A DNA stretch of 64,000 nucleotides from Paracoccus stylophorae (GCF_028553765.1 NZ_CP067134.1:1655001-1719000); one strand, 5' to 3'. Positions 34,124 through 44,582 are shown, counted from the stretch's first letter. The notes: generated from the sequence alone by a model not told the origin. Made by a program: numbers and translations.

Positions 34124-34741
34124 ATGTCAGACATGTCCGCCATCGCCGACCAGATCACCGCCTGCCGCCTGTGCGCATCGCGTTTCGCCGCGACCGCCAC
34201 CGCCCACCGCCCCCGGCCCGTCGTGTGGTTCCGGCCCGGCGCGCGCATGCTGGTCGTCGGTCAGGCCCCCGGCGCGCGCGTGCATGACAGCGGCCGCCCC
34301 TTTACCGACCGGTCGGGCGACAGGCTGCGCGAATGGATGGGGGTGGACGAGGCGACGTTCTATGATCGCGACCGCGTGGCCATCGTGCCCATGGCGTTCT
34401 GTTTTCCGGGCTACGACGCCAAGGGCGCCGATTTGCCGCCGCCGCCGATCTGCGCGCAGACATGGCGCGACCGGGTCATGACGCTGTTGCAGCCGCGGCT
34501 GACGCTGCTGGTGGGCGGTCATGCGCTGCGCTGGCATCTGGGCGCGCGCAACGTCACCGACGCCGTGGCCGGCTGGCGCGATCATGCGCCGGGGGTCTTC
34601 GCCCTGCCCCATCCATCCTGGCGCAACACCGCCTGGCTGCGCCGCAATCCCTGGTTCGAGACCGACCTGCTGCCGGCCTTGCGCGCGGCTGTGGCCCGCG
34701 AACTGGCACGTGGGCCGGATCAGGGCGCGGGCCGCGACTGA
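34124..34741 (+). CDS. Uracil-DNA glycosylase superfamily protein
   Basis: 205-aa member of the UDG superfamily. N-terminal CxxC (TACRLCASRF), the active-site-like block VVGQAPGARVHDSGRPFTDRS, and the C-terminal LPHPSWRNTAWLRRNPWF, where the usual HPSP.N motif reads HPSWRN. Two later cysteines (FCFPGY, PPPIC) could complete an iron-sulfur site as in family 4/5 enzymes. DNA repair function is likely but not proven. The 3' end overlaps the convergent AhpD-like gene by 22 bp. Confidence 0.82.
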   Translation: MSDMSAIADQITACRLCASRFAATATAHRPRPVVWFRPGARMLVVGQAPGARVHDSGRPFTDRSGDRLREWMGVDEATFYDRDRVAIVPMAFCFPGYDAKGADLPPPPICAQTWRDRVMTLLQPRLTLLVGGHALRWHLGARNVTDAVAGWRDHAPGVFALPHPSWRNTAWLRRNPWFETDLLPALRAAVARELARGPDQGAGRD

Positions 34742-35265
34742 AGCTCGGCCGCGACATCGTCATCCAGCGGCACATCGAGGCTGTTGGCGATGAAGCCCAG
34801 CACCGAATAAAACCCCACCGTCGCCATCAGATCGAACATGCCCTCGGGTCCGATCAGCCGGATGACATCGCGGCGCGTGCTGGCCAGCAGGCGCGCATCC
34901 TCGACCAGCTCATCCACCGCGCGGGCAAGGATGCGATCCTCGGGTGCCATACCCTCAAGCGGGCCGGCCAGCGAGGCGATGCGTTCCTCGCTCATGCCCA
35001 CGGCGCGGCCGCGGCTGACGTGATGGGCCCATTCATAGGACGACTGCATGTGGTAGCCGGTGCGCAGGATCACCGCCTCGCTTTGCTGGTCCGACATCGC
35101 GCGCTGCCGCACGACATGTTCGCGCAGCGGCGCCCACGCCGCCAGCAGCGCCGGATGATGCGCCATCGTGCGATAGACGTTCAGCCGGCCGGCAAAGCCC
35201 TCGCGCAGCGCGGCCACCGATTGCGGCCATTCGGTGTCGTTCAGGGGTTTCAACTCGACGTCCAT
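34720..35265 (-). CDS. Carboxymuconolactone decarboxylase / AhpD-like protein
   Basis: 181-aa all-helical protein of the CMD/AhpD superfamily. Typical are REGFAGRLNVYRTMAHHPAL, the segment SEAVILRTGYHMQSSYEWAHH and the final MATVGFYSVLGFIANSLDVP. The AhpD CxxC pair is absent, so it is not a classical alkylhydroperoxidase. Start at 35265 follows AAAGGA; the longer frame to 35337 overlaps the divergent aminotransferase. Function unknown. Confidence 0.82.
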   Translation of the reverse strand: MDVELKPLNDTEWPQSVAALREGFAGRLNVYRTMAHHPALLAAWAPLREHVVRQRAMSDQQSEAVILRTGYHMQSSYEWAHHVSRGRAVGMSEERIASLAGPLEGMAPEDRILARAVDELVEDARLLASTRRDVIRLIGPEGMFDLMATVGFYSVLGFIANSLDVPLDDDVAAELQSRPAP

Positions 35266-35305
35266 CGGGACATCCTTTCTTGACCAGAGACTCAGGAATA
35301 TCGTC

Positions 35306-36637
35306 ATGTCGCATGTCTTCCCCCGCCATTGCCACACCCAACCGCCGATTGCTGTCGGGGGCGAGGGTGTGTTTCTGATCGATTCCGAGGGGAAACGCTA
35401 TCTGGACGGGTCGGGCGGGGCCGCGGTCAGCTGTCTGGGCCATGGCGACAAGGAGGTGACCGAGGCGATCAAGGCGCAGCTTGACCGGCTGGCCTTTGCC
35501 CATACCGGCTTTCTGACCAGCGAACCGGCCGAGGCGCTGGCCGATCTGCTGATCGAACATGCGCCGGGCGATCTGGACCGGGTCTATTTCGTCAGCGGCG
35601 GTTCCGAGGCGACCGAGGCGGCGATCAAGCTGGCCCGGCAATACTGGGTCGAAAAAGGGCAGCCGCAGCGCTCGCGCCTGATCGCACGACGCCAAAGCTA
35701 TCACGGCAACACCATCGGCGCGCTGTCGGCGGGCGGCAACGAATGGCGGCGCCAGCAATTCGGGCCGCTGCTGCTGGATGTCAGCCATATCGCACCCTGT
35801 TACGAATATCGCGAACGCGGCGAGGACGAGACGGCCGAGGAATACGGCCTGCGCGCGGCCAATGCGCTGCGCGACGAGATCGAACGCCTCGGCCCGGACA
35901 CGGTGATGGCGTTCATGGCCGAACCGGTGGTCGGCGCGACCTCGGGCGCGGTGCCGCCCGCGCCGGGATATTTCCGCCGCATCCGCCAGATCTGCGACGA
36001 ATACGGCATCCTGCTGATCCTGGACGAGGTGATGTGCGGCATGGGACGGACCGGCACGCTGTTTGCCTGCGAACAGGACGGCATCGCGCCCGATATCCTG
36101 TGCATCGCCAAGGGGTTGGGCGCGGGTTATCAACCTATCGGCGCGATGCTGTGCAGCAAGGAAATCTATGACGCCATCGCGCAGGGCAGCGGGTTTTTCC
36201 AGCACGGCCACACCTATATCGGCCACCCGGTCGCGACCGCCGCGGGGCTTGCGGTGGTCCGCGCCATTCTGGATCGCGACTTGCTGGTGCAGGTGCAACG
36301 CAAGGGCCGGGCGCTGCAATCGGCGCTGGAATCGCGTTTCGGCCAACACCCCCATGTCGGCGACATTCGCGGGCGCGGGTTGTTCCGGGGGATCGAACTG
36401 GTCGCCGACCGCGCGAGCAAGGCGCCGTTCGATCCGTCGCTGCGGATCGCGGCGCGCCTGAAGAAGGCGGCCTTCGTGCGCGGATTGATCTGTTATCCGA
36501 TGTCGGGCACCATCGACGGCAAGCATGGCGATCACGTTCTTCTGGCGCCGCCCTTCATCATCTCGGACGCTGAGATGGGGATGCTGGTCGATCGTCTGGC
36601 GGATGCGGTCGAGGAGGTTCTGGGTCACGGCGGCTGA
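35306..36637 (+). CDS. Class III (fold-type I) aminotransferase
   Basis: 443-aa PLP-dependent omega-aminotransferase family protein. The blocks YFVSGGSEATEAAIKLARQY, RRQSYHGNTIGALS, LLILDEVMCGMGRTGTLFA and the catalytic Lys in CIAKGLGAGYQPIGAML are complete, as is the HTYIGHPVATAAGLAV segment. Substrate cannot be read from the sequence; polyamines, taurine, beta-alanine and similar amines are typical. It lies upstream of the TAXI-TRAP system in the same direction, separated by 213 bp, so it may act on the imported solute. Confidence 0.92.
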   Translation: MSHVFPRHCHTQPPIAVGGEGVFLIDSEGKRYLDGSGGAAVSCLGHGDKEVTEAIKAQLDRLAFAHTGFLTSEPAEALADLLIEHAPGDLDRVYFVSGGSEATEAAIKLARQYWVEKGQPQRSRLIARRQSYHGNTIGALSAGGNEWRRQQFGPLLLDVSHIAPCYEYRERGEDETAEEYGLRAANALRDEIERLGPDTVMAFMAEPVVGATSGAVPPAPGYFRRIRQICDEYGILLILDEVMCGMGRTGTLFACEQDGIAPDILCIAKGLGAGYQPIGAMLCSKEIYDAIAQGSGFFQHGHTYIGHPVATAAGLAVVRAILDRDLLVQVQRKGRALQSALESRFGQHPHVGDIRGRGLFRGIELVADRASKAPFDPSLRIAARLKKAAFVRGLICYPMSGTIDGKHGDHVLLAPPFIISDAEMGMLVDRLADAVEEVLGHGG

Positions 36638-36791
36638 GCCGCGCACGCCGCATTTTCAGCGTTTTTCCCGGCGCGCCCCGCTGCGCCGCACGATCATGGA
36701 TACGGTCTAAGGCACGGAAGTCCTAGGCATTTCTACAGATGCACGGCATTAGGGATTGCCAAACCGGCTGACTGCGCTACCGTGTCGGTAA

Positions 36792-36806
36792 CCTGCGTGA
36801 CGCAGG
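36792..36806. promoter_or_regulatory. Inverted repeat upstream of the TAXI receptor gene
   Basis: CCTGCG-TGA-CGCAGG, a perfect 6-bp dyad, lies about 45 bp upstream of the receptor start within the 213-bp intergenic region. Possible regulator site or weak hairpin. No regulator gene is adjacent. Confidence 0.35.
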
Positions 36807-36850
36807 GTGGGTTCAATAGAGACCAGGAACACGACAAGGGAGAATGCTTT

Positions 36851-37825
36851 ATGAGCAAGTTCAAACCGATTCTGTGGGGCGCCGCAGCCCTGGCCATGGG
36901 CGCAACCGTCGCCTCGGCCCAGGAAGAGCGTTTCATCACCATCGGCACCGGCGGACAGACCGGCGTCTATTACGTCGTCGGCCAGTCGATCTGCCGGCTC
37001 GTCAACCGCAACACCGAACAGACCGGGATCAAGTGCACCGCACCGTCCACCGGCGGGTCCATCGCCAATATCAACGCGATCCAGGCCGGCGACATGACCA
37101 TGGGCGTCGCGCAGTCCGACTGGCAGTATCACGCCTATGAGGGCGATACCGAGGAGTTCAGCGGCGACAAGAAATTCGACAAGGAACGGGCGATCTTCTC
37201 GGTTCATCCCGAACCCTTCACCGTCGTCGCCCGCGCCGATTCCGGCATCGAGACGTTCGAGGATCTCAAGGGCAAGCGCGTCAATGTCGGCAATCCCGGT
37301 TCCGGTCAGCGCGCCACGATGGAGGTCGTGCTGGATTCGCTTGGCTGGTCGATGTCCGATTTCGCGCTGGCCTCGGAACTGAAGCCAGCCGAGCAGTCGG
37401 CGGCCTTGGGCGACAACAAGGTGGATGCGATCATCTATACGGTCGGCCATCCGAACGGCTCGATCCAGGAGGCGACATCGACGGTGGATGCAAGGCTGGT
37501 GCCGGTCACCGGCGAGGCCATCGACAAGCTGGTCGAGGAAAACCCCTATTACGCCAAGGCGACGATTCCGGGCGGCATGTATGCCGGCAACCCCGACGAT
37601 GTCGAGACGTTCGGCGTCAAGGCGACCTTCGTGACCTCGGCCGATGTGGCCGATGACGTGGTTTATGAGGTCGTGAAGGCGGTGTTCGACAATTTCGACC
37701 GCTTCAAGGGCCTGCACCCGGCCTTCGCCGATCTGGAACCCGAAGCGATGGTGACTGAGGGCAACAGCGCCCCGCTGCATCCGGGCGCCGAGAAGTATTA
37801 CAGGGAACAAGGCTGGATCGAATAA
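36851..37825 (+). CDS. TAXI-family TRAP transporter solute receptor
   Basis: 324-aa periplasmic receptor. Signal peptide to about residue 24 (ATVASAQEE), then GTGGQTGVYYVVGQSICRLV, CTAPSTGGSIANINAIQAGD, GKRVNVGNPGSGQRAT and the C-terminal DNFDRFKGLHPAFADLEPEA. Paralogue of the orphan receptor at 6124-7092. Start at 36851 follows AAGGGAG. It delivers solute to the fused permease downstream, separated by a strong hairpin that would keep receptor mRNA more abundant. Related TAXI systems transport glutamate-like or carboxylate solutes; the specific ligand is unknown. Confidence 0.95.
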   Translation: MSKFKPILWGAAALAMGATVASAQEERFITIGTGGQTGVYYVVGQSICRLVNRNTEQTGIKCTAPSTGGSIANINAIQAGDMTMGVAQSDWQYHAYEGDTEEFSGDKKFDKERAIFSVHPEPFTVVARADSGIETFEDLKGKRVNVGNPGSGQRATMEVVLDSLGWSMSDFALASELKPAEQSAALGDNKVDAIIYTVGHPNGSIQEATSTVDARLVPVTGEAIDKLVEENPYYAKATIPGGMYAGNPDDVETFGVKATFVTSADVADDVVYEVVKAVFDNFDRFKGLHPAFADLEPEAMVTEGNSAPLHPGAEKYYREQGWIE

Positions 37826-37839
37826 TCCGGTTGACACAA

Positions 37840-37864
37840 AAGGGCGGCCCCACGGGCCGCCCTT
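37840..37864 (+). terminator. Hairpin between receptor and TRAP permease genes
   Basis: Perfect 11-bp stem AAGGGCGGCCC-CAC-GGGCCGCCCTT, 15 bp after the receptor stop. Lacking a long T tract, it is more likely a partial terminator or 3' mRNA stabiliser that lowers permease expression relative to the receptor. Confidence 0.75.
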
Positions 37865-37909
37865 CGCGCGTGAACAAAAGACAATAAGACCCATCAACAG
37901 GGGGACGCG

Positions 37910-40738
37910 ATGAGCGAGAAGGACAAGAAACACCCGCGCGACGATCAGCAATTCGAAGCCAGCGCCGTCGAGATGGAGGCCGCCGGACATGGCGGGCTGA
38001 CCCAGGCGGAACTGGATGCGCTGGTCGCCTCGTCCGACACGGGCGCGCGCACGCCGCCCGGCATGGTCGGAAAACTGCTTCTGGTCACGGCGCTGTGCTG
38101 GTCGCTGTTCCAGCTGTGGATCGCCTCGCCCATCCCCTTCATCGTCGGTTTCGGAGTCATGAACGACACCGAGACCCGGTCCATCCACCTCGCCTTCGCG
38201 CTGTTTCTGGCCTATATGGCCTATCCCGCCGAGCGCACCCCGTTCCAGCTGGTGCTGGGGGTCGGCGTCCCCGTCCTGATGACCGTATTGTTCATCATCG
38301 GATCGAAGGCCGGGGTTCCGATCTGGTGGATTCCGATCATCGGCGCCGCGGTGATCGCGGCCATCCTGCTGGGCAGTCCGAAAGCCTGGGTGCCGCCCTG
38401 GGAATGGGCGCTGGCCATCGTCGCGGCGTTGTCGGCGCTGTATATCTATTTCTTCTATGACGGGATCAGCACCCGCGTCGGCGCGCCGATCATGCAGGAT
38501 TACGTGGTCGCGGTGATCGGCCTGCTGCTGCTGCTGGAGGCCACGCGCCGCAGCCTTGGGCCGGCGCTGATGATCGTGGCGACGGTCTTTCTGGCCTATA
38601 CTTTCCTTGGGCCCTACATGCCCGGCATCATCGCGCACAAGGGCAACTCGCTGGCCGAGGTGGTCAACCACCAGTGGATCACGACCGAGGGCGTGTTCGG
38701 CATCGCCCTGGGCGTCTCGACCAGCTTCGTGTTCCTGTTCGTGCTGTTCGGCGCATTGCTGGACAAGGCCGGTGCGGGCAACTATTTCATCCAGGTCGCC
38801 TTTTCGCTGATGGGCCACATGCGCGGCGGTCCCGCCAAGGCGGCTGTCGTCAGTTCGGCCATGACCGGGCTGATTTCCGGATCGTCCATCGCCAATGTCG
38901 TCACCACCGGCACCTTCACCATCCCGCTGATGAAGAAGGTCGGCTTCAGTTCCGAAAAGGCCGGCGCGGTCGAGGTTGCATCCTCGGTCAACGGCCAGAT
39001 CATGCCGCCGGTCATGGGGGCCGCGGCCTTCCTGATGGTCGAATATGTCGGCATCCCCTATTTCGACGTGGTCAAGCACGCCTTCGTGCCGGCCACGATC
39101 AGCTATATCGCGCTGGTCTATATCGTCCATCTCGAGGCGATGAAGGCCGGGATGGAGGGTCTGCCCCGCGCCTATGTGCCCGGCCCGCTGATCCGTCGCG
39201 TGATCGGCTTCCTGTTCGGCATCGTCGTGATCGGCGTGCTGGCCTTCCTGCTGAAGTTCACGATGGGCTGGATCCGTCCCACATTCGGCCAATCGGCCAT
39301 CTGGGTCGTGTTCGCGCTGCTGACGGCCGCCTATCTGGCCCTGCTTTACGTCGCCTCGCGCGAGGAGCCGCTGGAACTGGACGATCCCAGTGCCCCGGTG
39401 ACGCAGTTGCCCCTGCCCGGCCCCACCGTCCGGTCGGGTCTGCATTTCCTGCTGCCGATCGTCGTGCTGGTCTGGGCGCTGATGGTCGACCGGCTGTCGC
39501 CGGGCCTGTCGGCGTTCTGGGCGACGGCCTTCATGATCTTCATTCTGCTGACGCAACGGCCCCTGCTGGTGCTGATGCGCGGCAAGGACCGGACCGGCAA
39601 TTCCGGCGTCGCCCGCGCGTTCCGCACCGGCATTGACGATCTGGTGGACGGCCTGATTTCCGGTGCGCGCAACATGATCGGCATCGGCATCGCGACCGCG
39701 ACCGCCGGCATCATCGTCGGCGCGGTCAGCCAGACCGGGGTCGGATCGGCACTGGCCGACGTGGTCGAGGTGCTGTCGGGCGGCAATCTGCTGGCGATCC
39801 TGTTCCTGACCGCGATCCTGTCGCTGATCCTGGGCATGGGCTTGCCGACGACCGCGAACTATATCGTCGTCTCGGCCCTGCTGGCGCCGGTGATCGTTAC
39901 CCTGGGCCAGCAGAACGGACTGATCGTGCCGCTGATCGCGGTGCATCTGTTCGTGTTCTATTTCGGCATCATGGCCGATGTGACGCCGCCGGTGGGTCTT
40001 GCCTCCTTCGCCGCGGCCGCCGTGTCTGGCGGGGATCCGATCCGCACGGGCGTGGTCGCGTTCTTCTACAGCCTGCGCACGGCCGCCCTGCCCTTCCTGT
40101 TCATCTTCAATACCGATCTGCTGCTGATCGACGTGGACTGGATACACGGCATCTTCGTCTTCATCACCGCGACACTGGCGATGCTGCTGTTCGCGGCGGC
40201 GACGCAGGGCTGGTTCCTGACCCGCAACCGGATCTGGGAAACCGTGCTGCTGCTGGTGGTGGCCTTCGCGATCTTCCGACCCGGCTTCTTCATGGACTAT
40301 ATCTATCCCCCCTATGACGATCTGCCGCCGACGCAGTTCGAACAGGCGCTGGCAGACTCCACGCCGGGAGAGCCGCTGCGGCTGCGCATCGCCGGGCTGA
40401 ACGATGTGGGCGAGCCGGTCGAGTTCACATCGCTGCTTGAGGTGCCCGAAGGTGCGGACGGCGCGGAACGGATGCAGGCGCTGGGGATCGAGACGGTCCA
40501 GAACGGGGATCAGGTCGTGATCGACAACGTCGCCTTCGACAGCCCGGCGCAGGCAGCGGGGCTGGACTGGGATCAGACGATCCTGCTGGTCCGCGCGCCC
40601 GCGCCCGCACCGTCGAAATACTGGATCTATATCCCGGCGGCGCTGATCCTGGCGCTGGTCGTCTGGCTGCAACGGCGGCGGGCCGGTCCCGGCGAGGGTC
40701 AGGCGCGCCGCGAAGAGAAAGGGCTGAGCCATGCATAG
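37910..40738 (+). CDS. Fused TRAP transporter permease (4TM/12TM) with DUF3394 tail
   Basis: 942-aa inner-membrane protein combining the small (DctQ) and large (DctM) TRAP subunits. A charged N terminus of about 50 residues precedes the membrane segments. The DctM core shows GPAKAAVVSSAMTGLISGSS and ILGMGLPTTANYIVVSALLA, typical of TAXI-type fused permeases. Near the C terminus a soluble module of roughly 90 residues (FEQALADSTPGEPLRLRIAG, then AGLDWDQTILLV) corresponds to DUF3394, and a last membrane segment follows. It overlaps the universal stress protein gene by 8 bp. Uses a sodium or proton gradient. Confidence 0.95.
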   Translation: MSEKDKKHPRDDQQFEASAVEMEAAGHGGLTQAELDALVASSDTGARTPPGMVGKLLLVTALCWSLFQLWIASPIPFIVGFGVMNDTETRSIHLAFALFLAYMAYPAERTPFQLVLGVGVPVLMTVLFIIGSKAGVPIWWIPIIGAAVIAAILLGSPKAWVPPWEWALAIVAALSALYIYFFYDGISTRVGAPIMQDYVVAVIGLLLLLEATRRSLGPALMIVATVFLAYTFLGPYMPGIIAHKGNSLAEVVNHQWITTEGVFGIALGVSTSFVFLFVLFGALLDKAGAGNYFIQVAFSLMGHMRGGPAKAAVVSSAMTGLISGSSIANVVTTGTFTIPLMKKVGFSSEKAGAVEVASSVNGQIMPPVMGAAAFLMVEYVGIPYFDVVKHAFVPATISYIALVYIVHLEAMKAGMEGLPRAYVPGPLIRRVIGFLFGIVVIGVLAFLLKFTMGWIRPTFGQSAIWVVFALLTAAYLALLYVASREEPLELDDPSAPVTQLPLPGPTVRSGLHFLLPIVVLVWALMVDRLSPGLSAFWATAFMIFILLTQRPLLVLMRGKDRTGNSGVARAFRTGIDDLVDGLISGARNMIGIGIATATAGIIVGAVSQTGVGSALADVVEVLSGGNLLAILFLTAILSLILGMGLPTTANYIVVSALLAPVIVTLGQQNGLIVPLIAVHLFVFYFGIMADVTPPVGLASFAAAAVSGGDPIRTGVVAFFYSLRTAALPFLFIFNTDLLLIDVDWIHGIFVFITATLAMLLFAAATQGWFLTRNRIWETVLLLVVAFAIFRPGFFMDYIYPPYDDLPPTQFEQALADSTPGEPLRLRIAGLNDVGEPVEFTSLLEVPEGADGAERMQALGIETVQNGDQVVIDNVAFDSPAQAAGLDWDQTILLVRAPAPAPSKYWIYIPAALILALVVWLQRRRAGPGEGQARREEKGLSHA

Positions 40739-41156
40739 GAACGTCCTGCTTCCCCTGGACCTGTCACAGGAGGCCAGCTGGACCAAGGCGCTGCCCGAGG
40801 CGCGCGCCCTGGCCGGCGATGGCGGCACGGTCCATCTGCTGGGCATCGTCCCCGATATCGGCAGTTCGATGGTCGCCACGTTCCTGCCCAAAGGCTTCGA
40901 GGCAAAGGCCCTGGGCGAGATGAAGGCGGCGCTGGACCGGCTGGCGGCGTCCGAGTTCGGCTCGGGCCCCGACGTGGCGGTGCATGTCGGGCACGGCCAT
41001 GTCTCGGAAACGATCCTGAGGGTCGCGTCCGAGATCGGCGCCGATGTGATCGTGATGGCCAGCCAGCAGCCCGACGAGCTGCGCAGCATCCTGCTGAGCA
41101 GCCATGCCAATTCGGTCGTGCGTCATTCGCCGATTTCGGTGATGGTGGTGCGCTAG
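40731..41156 (+). CDS. Universal stress protein (UspA family), TRAP-associated
   Basis: 141-aa Usp-fold protein: N-terminal NVLLPLDLS, central DVIVMASQQPDELRSILLSS and C-terminal HANSVVRHSPISVMVV, the nucleotide-binding G-x-x-(S)VxxxxxxPV-like end. The 8-bp overlap with the fused TRAP permease recalls TeaD of Halomonas, which binds ATP and modulates the TeaABC transporter, so a regulatory role is likely. Confidence 0.9.
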   Translation: MHRNVLLPLDLSQEASWTKALPEARALAGDGGTVHLLGIVPDIGSSMVATFLPKGFEAKALGEMKAALDRLAASEFGSGPDVAVHVGHGHVSETILRVASEIGADVIVMASQQPDELRSILLSSHANSVVRHSPISVMVVR

Positions 41157-41204
41157 AAATGGCTTCGGCATGACCTGCGCCGACAGCTTGCGCACGCCCT
41201 TGGC

Positions 41205-42875
41205 ATGATGACCGATATCCAGATCGCGCGGCAGGCGGTGAAACTGCCGATTGCCGAGGTCGCCGCCGGGCTGGGGCTGAGCCCTGCCGATATCCTGCCC
41301 TATGGTCACGACAAGGCCAAGATCACCCACGCCGCCATCGCCGCCTTGCAGGGGCGTGCGCCGGGCCGGCTGGTGCTGGTAACCGCGATCAACCCCACGC
41401 CAGCGGGCGAAGGCAAGACCACGACCACCGTGGGCTTGGGCGATGCGCTGAACCGGATCGGCAAGCGCACGACGATCTGCATCCGCGAGGCCAGCCTTGG
41501 CCCGAATTTCGGGATGAAGGGCGGCGCGGCGGGTGGCGGGCGGGCGCAGATCGTGCCGATGGAAGACATGAACCTGCATTTCACCGGGGATTTTCACGCG
41601 ATCACCAGCGCCCACAACCTGCTGGCCGCGATGATCGACAACCACATCTACTGGGGCAACGAACTGAACATCGACAGCCGCCGCATCGCATGGCGGCGGG
41701 TGATGGACATGAACGACCGCGCCCTGCGCGACGTTGCCCTGGGGCTTGGCGGGGTGGCGAACGGTTTTCCGCGCCAGTCGGGTTTCGACATCACCGTGGC
41801 CTCCGAGGTGATGGCGATCCTGTGTCTGGCCCGCGATCTGGCCGATCTGCAGGATCGGTTGGGCCGCATCGTGATCGGCTATACGCGCGACCGGACCCCG
41901 ATCACCGCCCGCGATCTGCAGGCCGATGGGGCGATGACCGTCCTGCTGAAGGATGCGTTGCAGCCGAATCTGGTGCAGACGCTGGAAAACAACCCGGCGC
42001 TGGTGCATGGCGGCCCGTTCGGGAACATCGCGCATGGCTGCAACAGCGTGATCGCCACGCGCGCGGCGCTGGCCATGTCCGACTATGTCGTGACCGAGGC
42101 GGGTTTCGGCGCCGATCTGGGGGCCGAGAAGTTTCTGGACATCAAGTGCCGCATGGCGGGACTGACGCCCTCGGTCGCGGTGCTGGTCGCCACGATCCGC
42201 GCGCTGAAGATGAATGGCGGCACGGCCCGCGCCGATCTGGGCCATCAGGACGCCGCCGCCGTCACGCGCGGCTGCGCCAATCTGGGCCGGCATATCGAGA
42301 ACCTGCACGGGTTCGGCCTGCCGGTCGTCGTGGCGCTGAACCATTTCGACGGCGACAGCCCGGCCGAGATCGCGGCATTGCAGGATTGTTGCGCCGCCCA
42401 CGGCGTCAAGGCCATCCTGGCCCGCCACTGGGCCGAAGGCGGCGCGGGTGCCGAGGACCTGGCCCGCGAGGTCACCGCGCTGGTCGAGGGGAACAGCGTC
42501 GATTTCCACAAACTCTATCCCGACACGATGCCGTTATGGCAGAAGATCGAGACGATCTGCACCCGCATCTATCGCGCCGCCCACGCCGAGGCCGCGCCCG
42601 GCGTGCGCGAACAGCTGGCCCGGTGGGAAGAGGCCGGGCACGCGAAAATGCCGGTCTGCATCGCCAAGACCCAGTATTCGTTCACGACCGATCCGGCGAT
42701 CCGGGGCGCGCCCGAAGGCCACATCATCCCGGTGCGCGAAGTCAGGCTGAACGCCGGCGCGGGCTTTGTCGTCGCGATCTGCGGAGAGATCATGACCATG
42801 CCCGGCCTGCCAAGCCGCCCCGCGGCGCAGACCATCACGCTGGACGCCGAAGGCCAGGTCGAGGGTCTGTTCTGA
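41205..42875 (+). CDS. fhs: Formate--tetrahydrofolate ligase
   Basis: 556-aa ATP-dependent enzyme making 10-formyltetrahydrofolate. The P-loop is [18 protein letters not shown]; family signatures include [50 protein letters not shown] and [14 protein letters not shown]. Starts MMTD at 41205, with the next codon also ATG. The 3' end overlaps the convergent 500-aa gene by 41 bp. 10-formyl-THF is also the donor used by formyltransferase domains such as that of the NRPS at 50-55 kb, though linkage is not shown. Confidence 0.95.
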   Translation: MMTDIQIARQAVKLPIAEVAAGLGLSPADILPYGHDKAKITHAAIAALQGRAPGRLVLVTAINPTPAGEGKTTTTVGLGDALNRIGKRTTICIREASLGPNFGMKGGAAGGGRAQIVPMEDMNLHFTGDFHAITSAHNLLAAMIDNHIYWGNELNIDSRRIAWRRVMDMNDRALRDVALGLGGVANGFPRQSGFDITVASEVMAILCLARDLADLQDRLGRIVIGYTRDRTPITARDLQADGAMTVLLKDALQPNLVQTLENNPALVHGGPFGNIAHGCNSVIATRAALAMSDYVVTEAGFGADLGAEKFLDIKCRMAGLTPSVAVLVATIRALKMNGGTARADLGHQDAAAVTRGCANLGRHIENLHGFGLPVVVALNHFDGDSPAEIAALQDCCAAHGVKAILARHWAEGGAGAEDLAREVTALVEGNSVDFHKLYPDTMPLWQKIETICTRIYRAAHAEAAPGVREQLARWEEAGHAKMPVCIAKTQYSFTTDPAIRGAPEGHIIPVREVRLNAGAGFVVAICGEIMTMPGLPSRPAAQTITLDAEGQVEGLF

Positions 42876-44337
42876 CCCCGGGCCAGGCTGGCTTCGGCAT
42901 CTCGGTGTCGGGTTCGAACAGCTGCGCCATGCGGCTGAGCCGCCCCAGATACGCGGCCGCCGCCGTCAACGTCAGATCGTCGGGCCGCCTGCTGGCCATC
43001 ATCGCGTCGCGCGCATGCCGCCGCGCCGCCTGCCGCAGGTCGGGGTCAGGCGCGACCGGCTGGCATTGCAGAAGATCGACGCACACCGCATCGAAACCTG
43101 CCGCATCGCCGGTCCTTGCGGGAAACTGGCGCATCGTTGGTCCCGGGGGTTTCAGCACCACCGCCGCTCCGCGCAGCCACCGCAGCTGCGCATCACCCCG
43201 CCATGCTGCGGGCAGCGCAGTCAGAACAAGCGTGCTGCGCGCCTGACTTGCGGCATGGGCGTCCCCGAATATCTCGGCCGCCAGCACCCGCACAGCGTCT
43301 TCTGCCGGCGCGACGCCCTGCAACCCGCAGCGCATAAACCAGTTCTCGCCGGTCGCGCGGGTCATGGCAGCGACGATCCTCAGAACATCGTTCAGCGGAT
43401 ACTCGGCACACCAGTCCTCGATCCGGTCGCGGATCGCGGCGGCGAACAGGGTTCGGCACCGATGCAGCGGACGATCTGGACGATCCGGCATCGCGGCGCG
43501 CACGCCGCTGTAACCCCGCCACCCTACGATGTGCAGCGCGGCCAGCGCCACCAGGGTCGGCTTGACCGCCTCTTCAAGACGTTGATCCCGCGTGGAAAAT
43601 CCAGCATGTGCGGGAAACGATCCGTCGGGACGCTGGCTGCCGATCATTTCCGACATCAGGTCCGACAAATCGTGTCCGGGGTCGATCAGCCGCAGGCAGA
43701 ACGCCATCTGCGCCATCGCCGTGACATGTTTCCGGCGTCGCGCCCAATCGGCAAAGCGCATCGCATTCGCATGTGCCGCGCCATAGCTGCGCGCATCCGC
43801 AAATCGCGGACGACCCGCGCCAAGGCGATAAAGCTGCGCCAGCACGCCGGCAAAACGATCTATCCGCGCGGCATTCACCGCCTCGGCCGGAACGGGCGTC
43901 GCCACCAGCCTTTCCGCCGCGCCCAGCACATCCGGATCGTGCGTTCCGGCGGCCAGCCGATCCGCTATCGGCAGATCGCCGTCTTCGGCAAGCGTCAGCA
44001 TCGCCATCCGCCACAGCGGATCGTCGCCCGCCACCAGACCGCCGGCGAGGACCAGACGGCGCTGACTGCCGGTCGCCCTGCCCGTCAGCACCGCATCTGC
44101 GGCATCGCCGATTATTTGCCCGGACAGGCGGCGCCGGACGATATCCTCCAACGGGGACCGGTGTCCGCGCAGCCCCGACAAGACCGGCGCCAGACGCGCG
44201 GTCTGCGCCAGCGCCTCGACCGCATCGTGACCGGTCGGGACCGGATCGGGCAGGTCCATGATCCTTTGGCGCAGAAATTCAAGTCCACGGGCCGACAACA
44301 GCCGCATCAGGCGTTCATAGCTGGCATCACAGGACAT
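42835..44337 (-). CDS. Unrecognised 500-aa helical protein
   Basis: Well-formed 500-codon gene with no family I can name. It is rich in Ala, Arg, Leu and Asp with regular amphipathic helices. A segment [20 protein letters not shown] resembles the QxxDGSF-type repeats of alpha/alpha-toroid proteins such as terpene cyclases and prenyltransferases, but only one clear instance exists, so this may be coincidence. Another notable segment is [20 protein letters not shown]. No signal peptide or membrane segments. Divergent from prfC across 245 bp and convergent with fhs. Confidence 0.75.
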   Translation of the reverse strand: MSCDASYERLMRLLSARGLEFLRQRIMDLPDPVPTGHDAVEALAQTARLAPVLSGLRGHRSPLEDIVRRRLSGQIIGDAADAVLTGRATGSQRRLVLAGGLVAGDDPLWRMAMLTLAEDGDLPIADRLAAGTHDPDVLGAAERLVATPVPAEAVNAARIDRFAGVLAQLYRLGAGRPRFADARSYGAAHANAMRFADWARRRKHVTAMAQMAFCLRLIDPGHDLSDLMSEMIGSQRPDGSFPAHAGFSTRDQRLEEAVKPTLVALAALHIVGWRGYSGVRAAMPDRPDRPLHRCRTLFAAAIRDRIEDWCAEYPLNDVLRIVAAMTRATGENWFMRCGLQGVAPAEDAVRVLAAEIFGDAHAASQARSTLVLTALPAAWRGDAQLRWLRGAAVVLKPPGPTMRQFPARTGDAAGFDAVCVDLLQCQPVAPDPDLRQAARRHARDAMMASRRPDDLTLTAAAAYLGRLSRMAQLFEPDTEMPKPAWPGVRTDPRPGLRRPA

Positions 44338-44582
44338 GCGGATTCGTTTTCCGAAATAGGTTTGCAGCTTGCATAAAGCCCTTGTTCACGTTTCGGAATT
44401 CTGGCCGTTTCGCCAAAGAATTCAAACGCGATCCGCAAACAATTTTAATCCAGATTTGGGATCGCATGAGAACATGATATGTCCGATTTGCCGATGGCCT
44501 GCGGCGGACTGACCGGCCCCCGCATCCGCGCGCCGCAACGCGCAGATTGCGCCGGTCGGGCAGGCGCGCTACATGCGCGGGC

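Noticed and set aside
36749..41110. 1453-codon open frame antisense to the TAXI-TRAP and Usp genes
   Set aside because: Low-complexity His/Asp/Gln/Arg-rich translation typical of the mirror frame of GC-rich genes; the sense genes carry clear family motifs.
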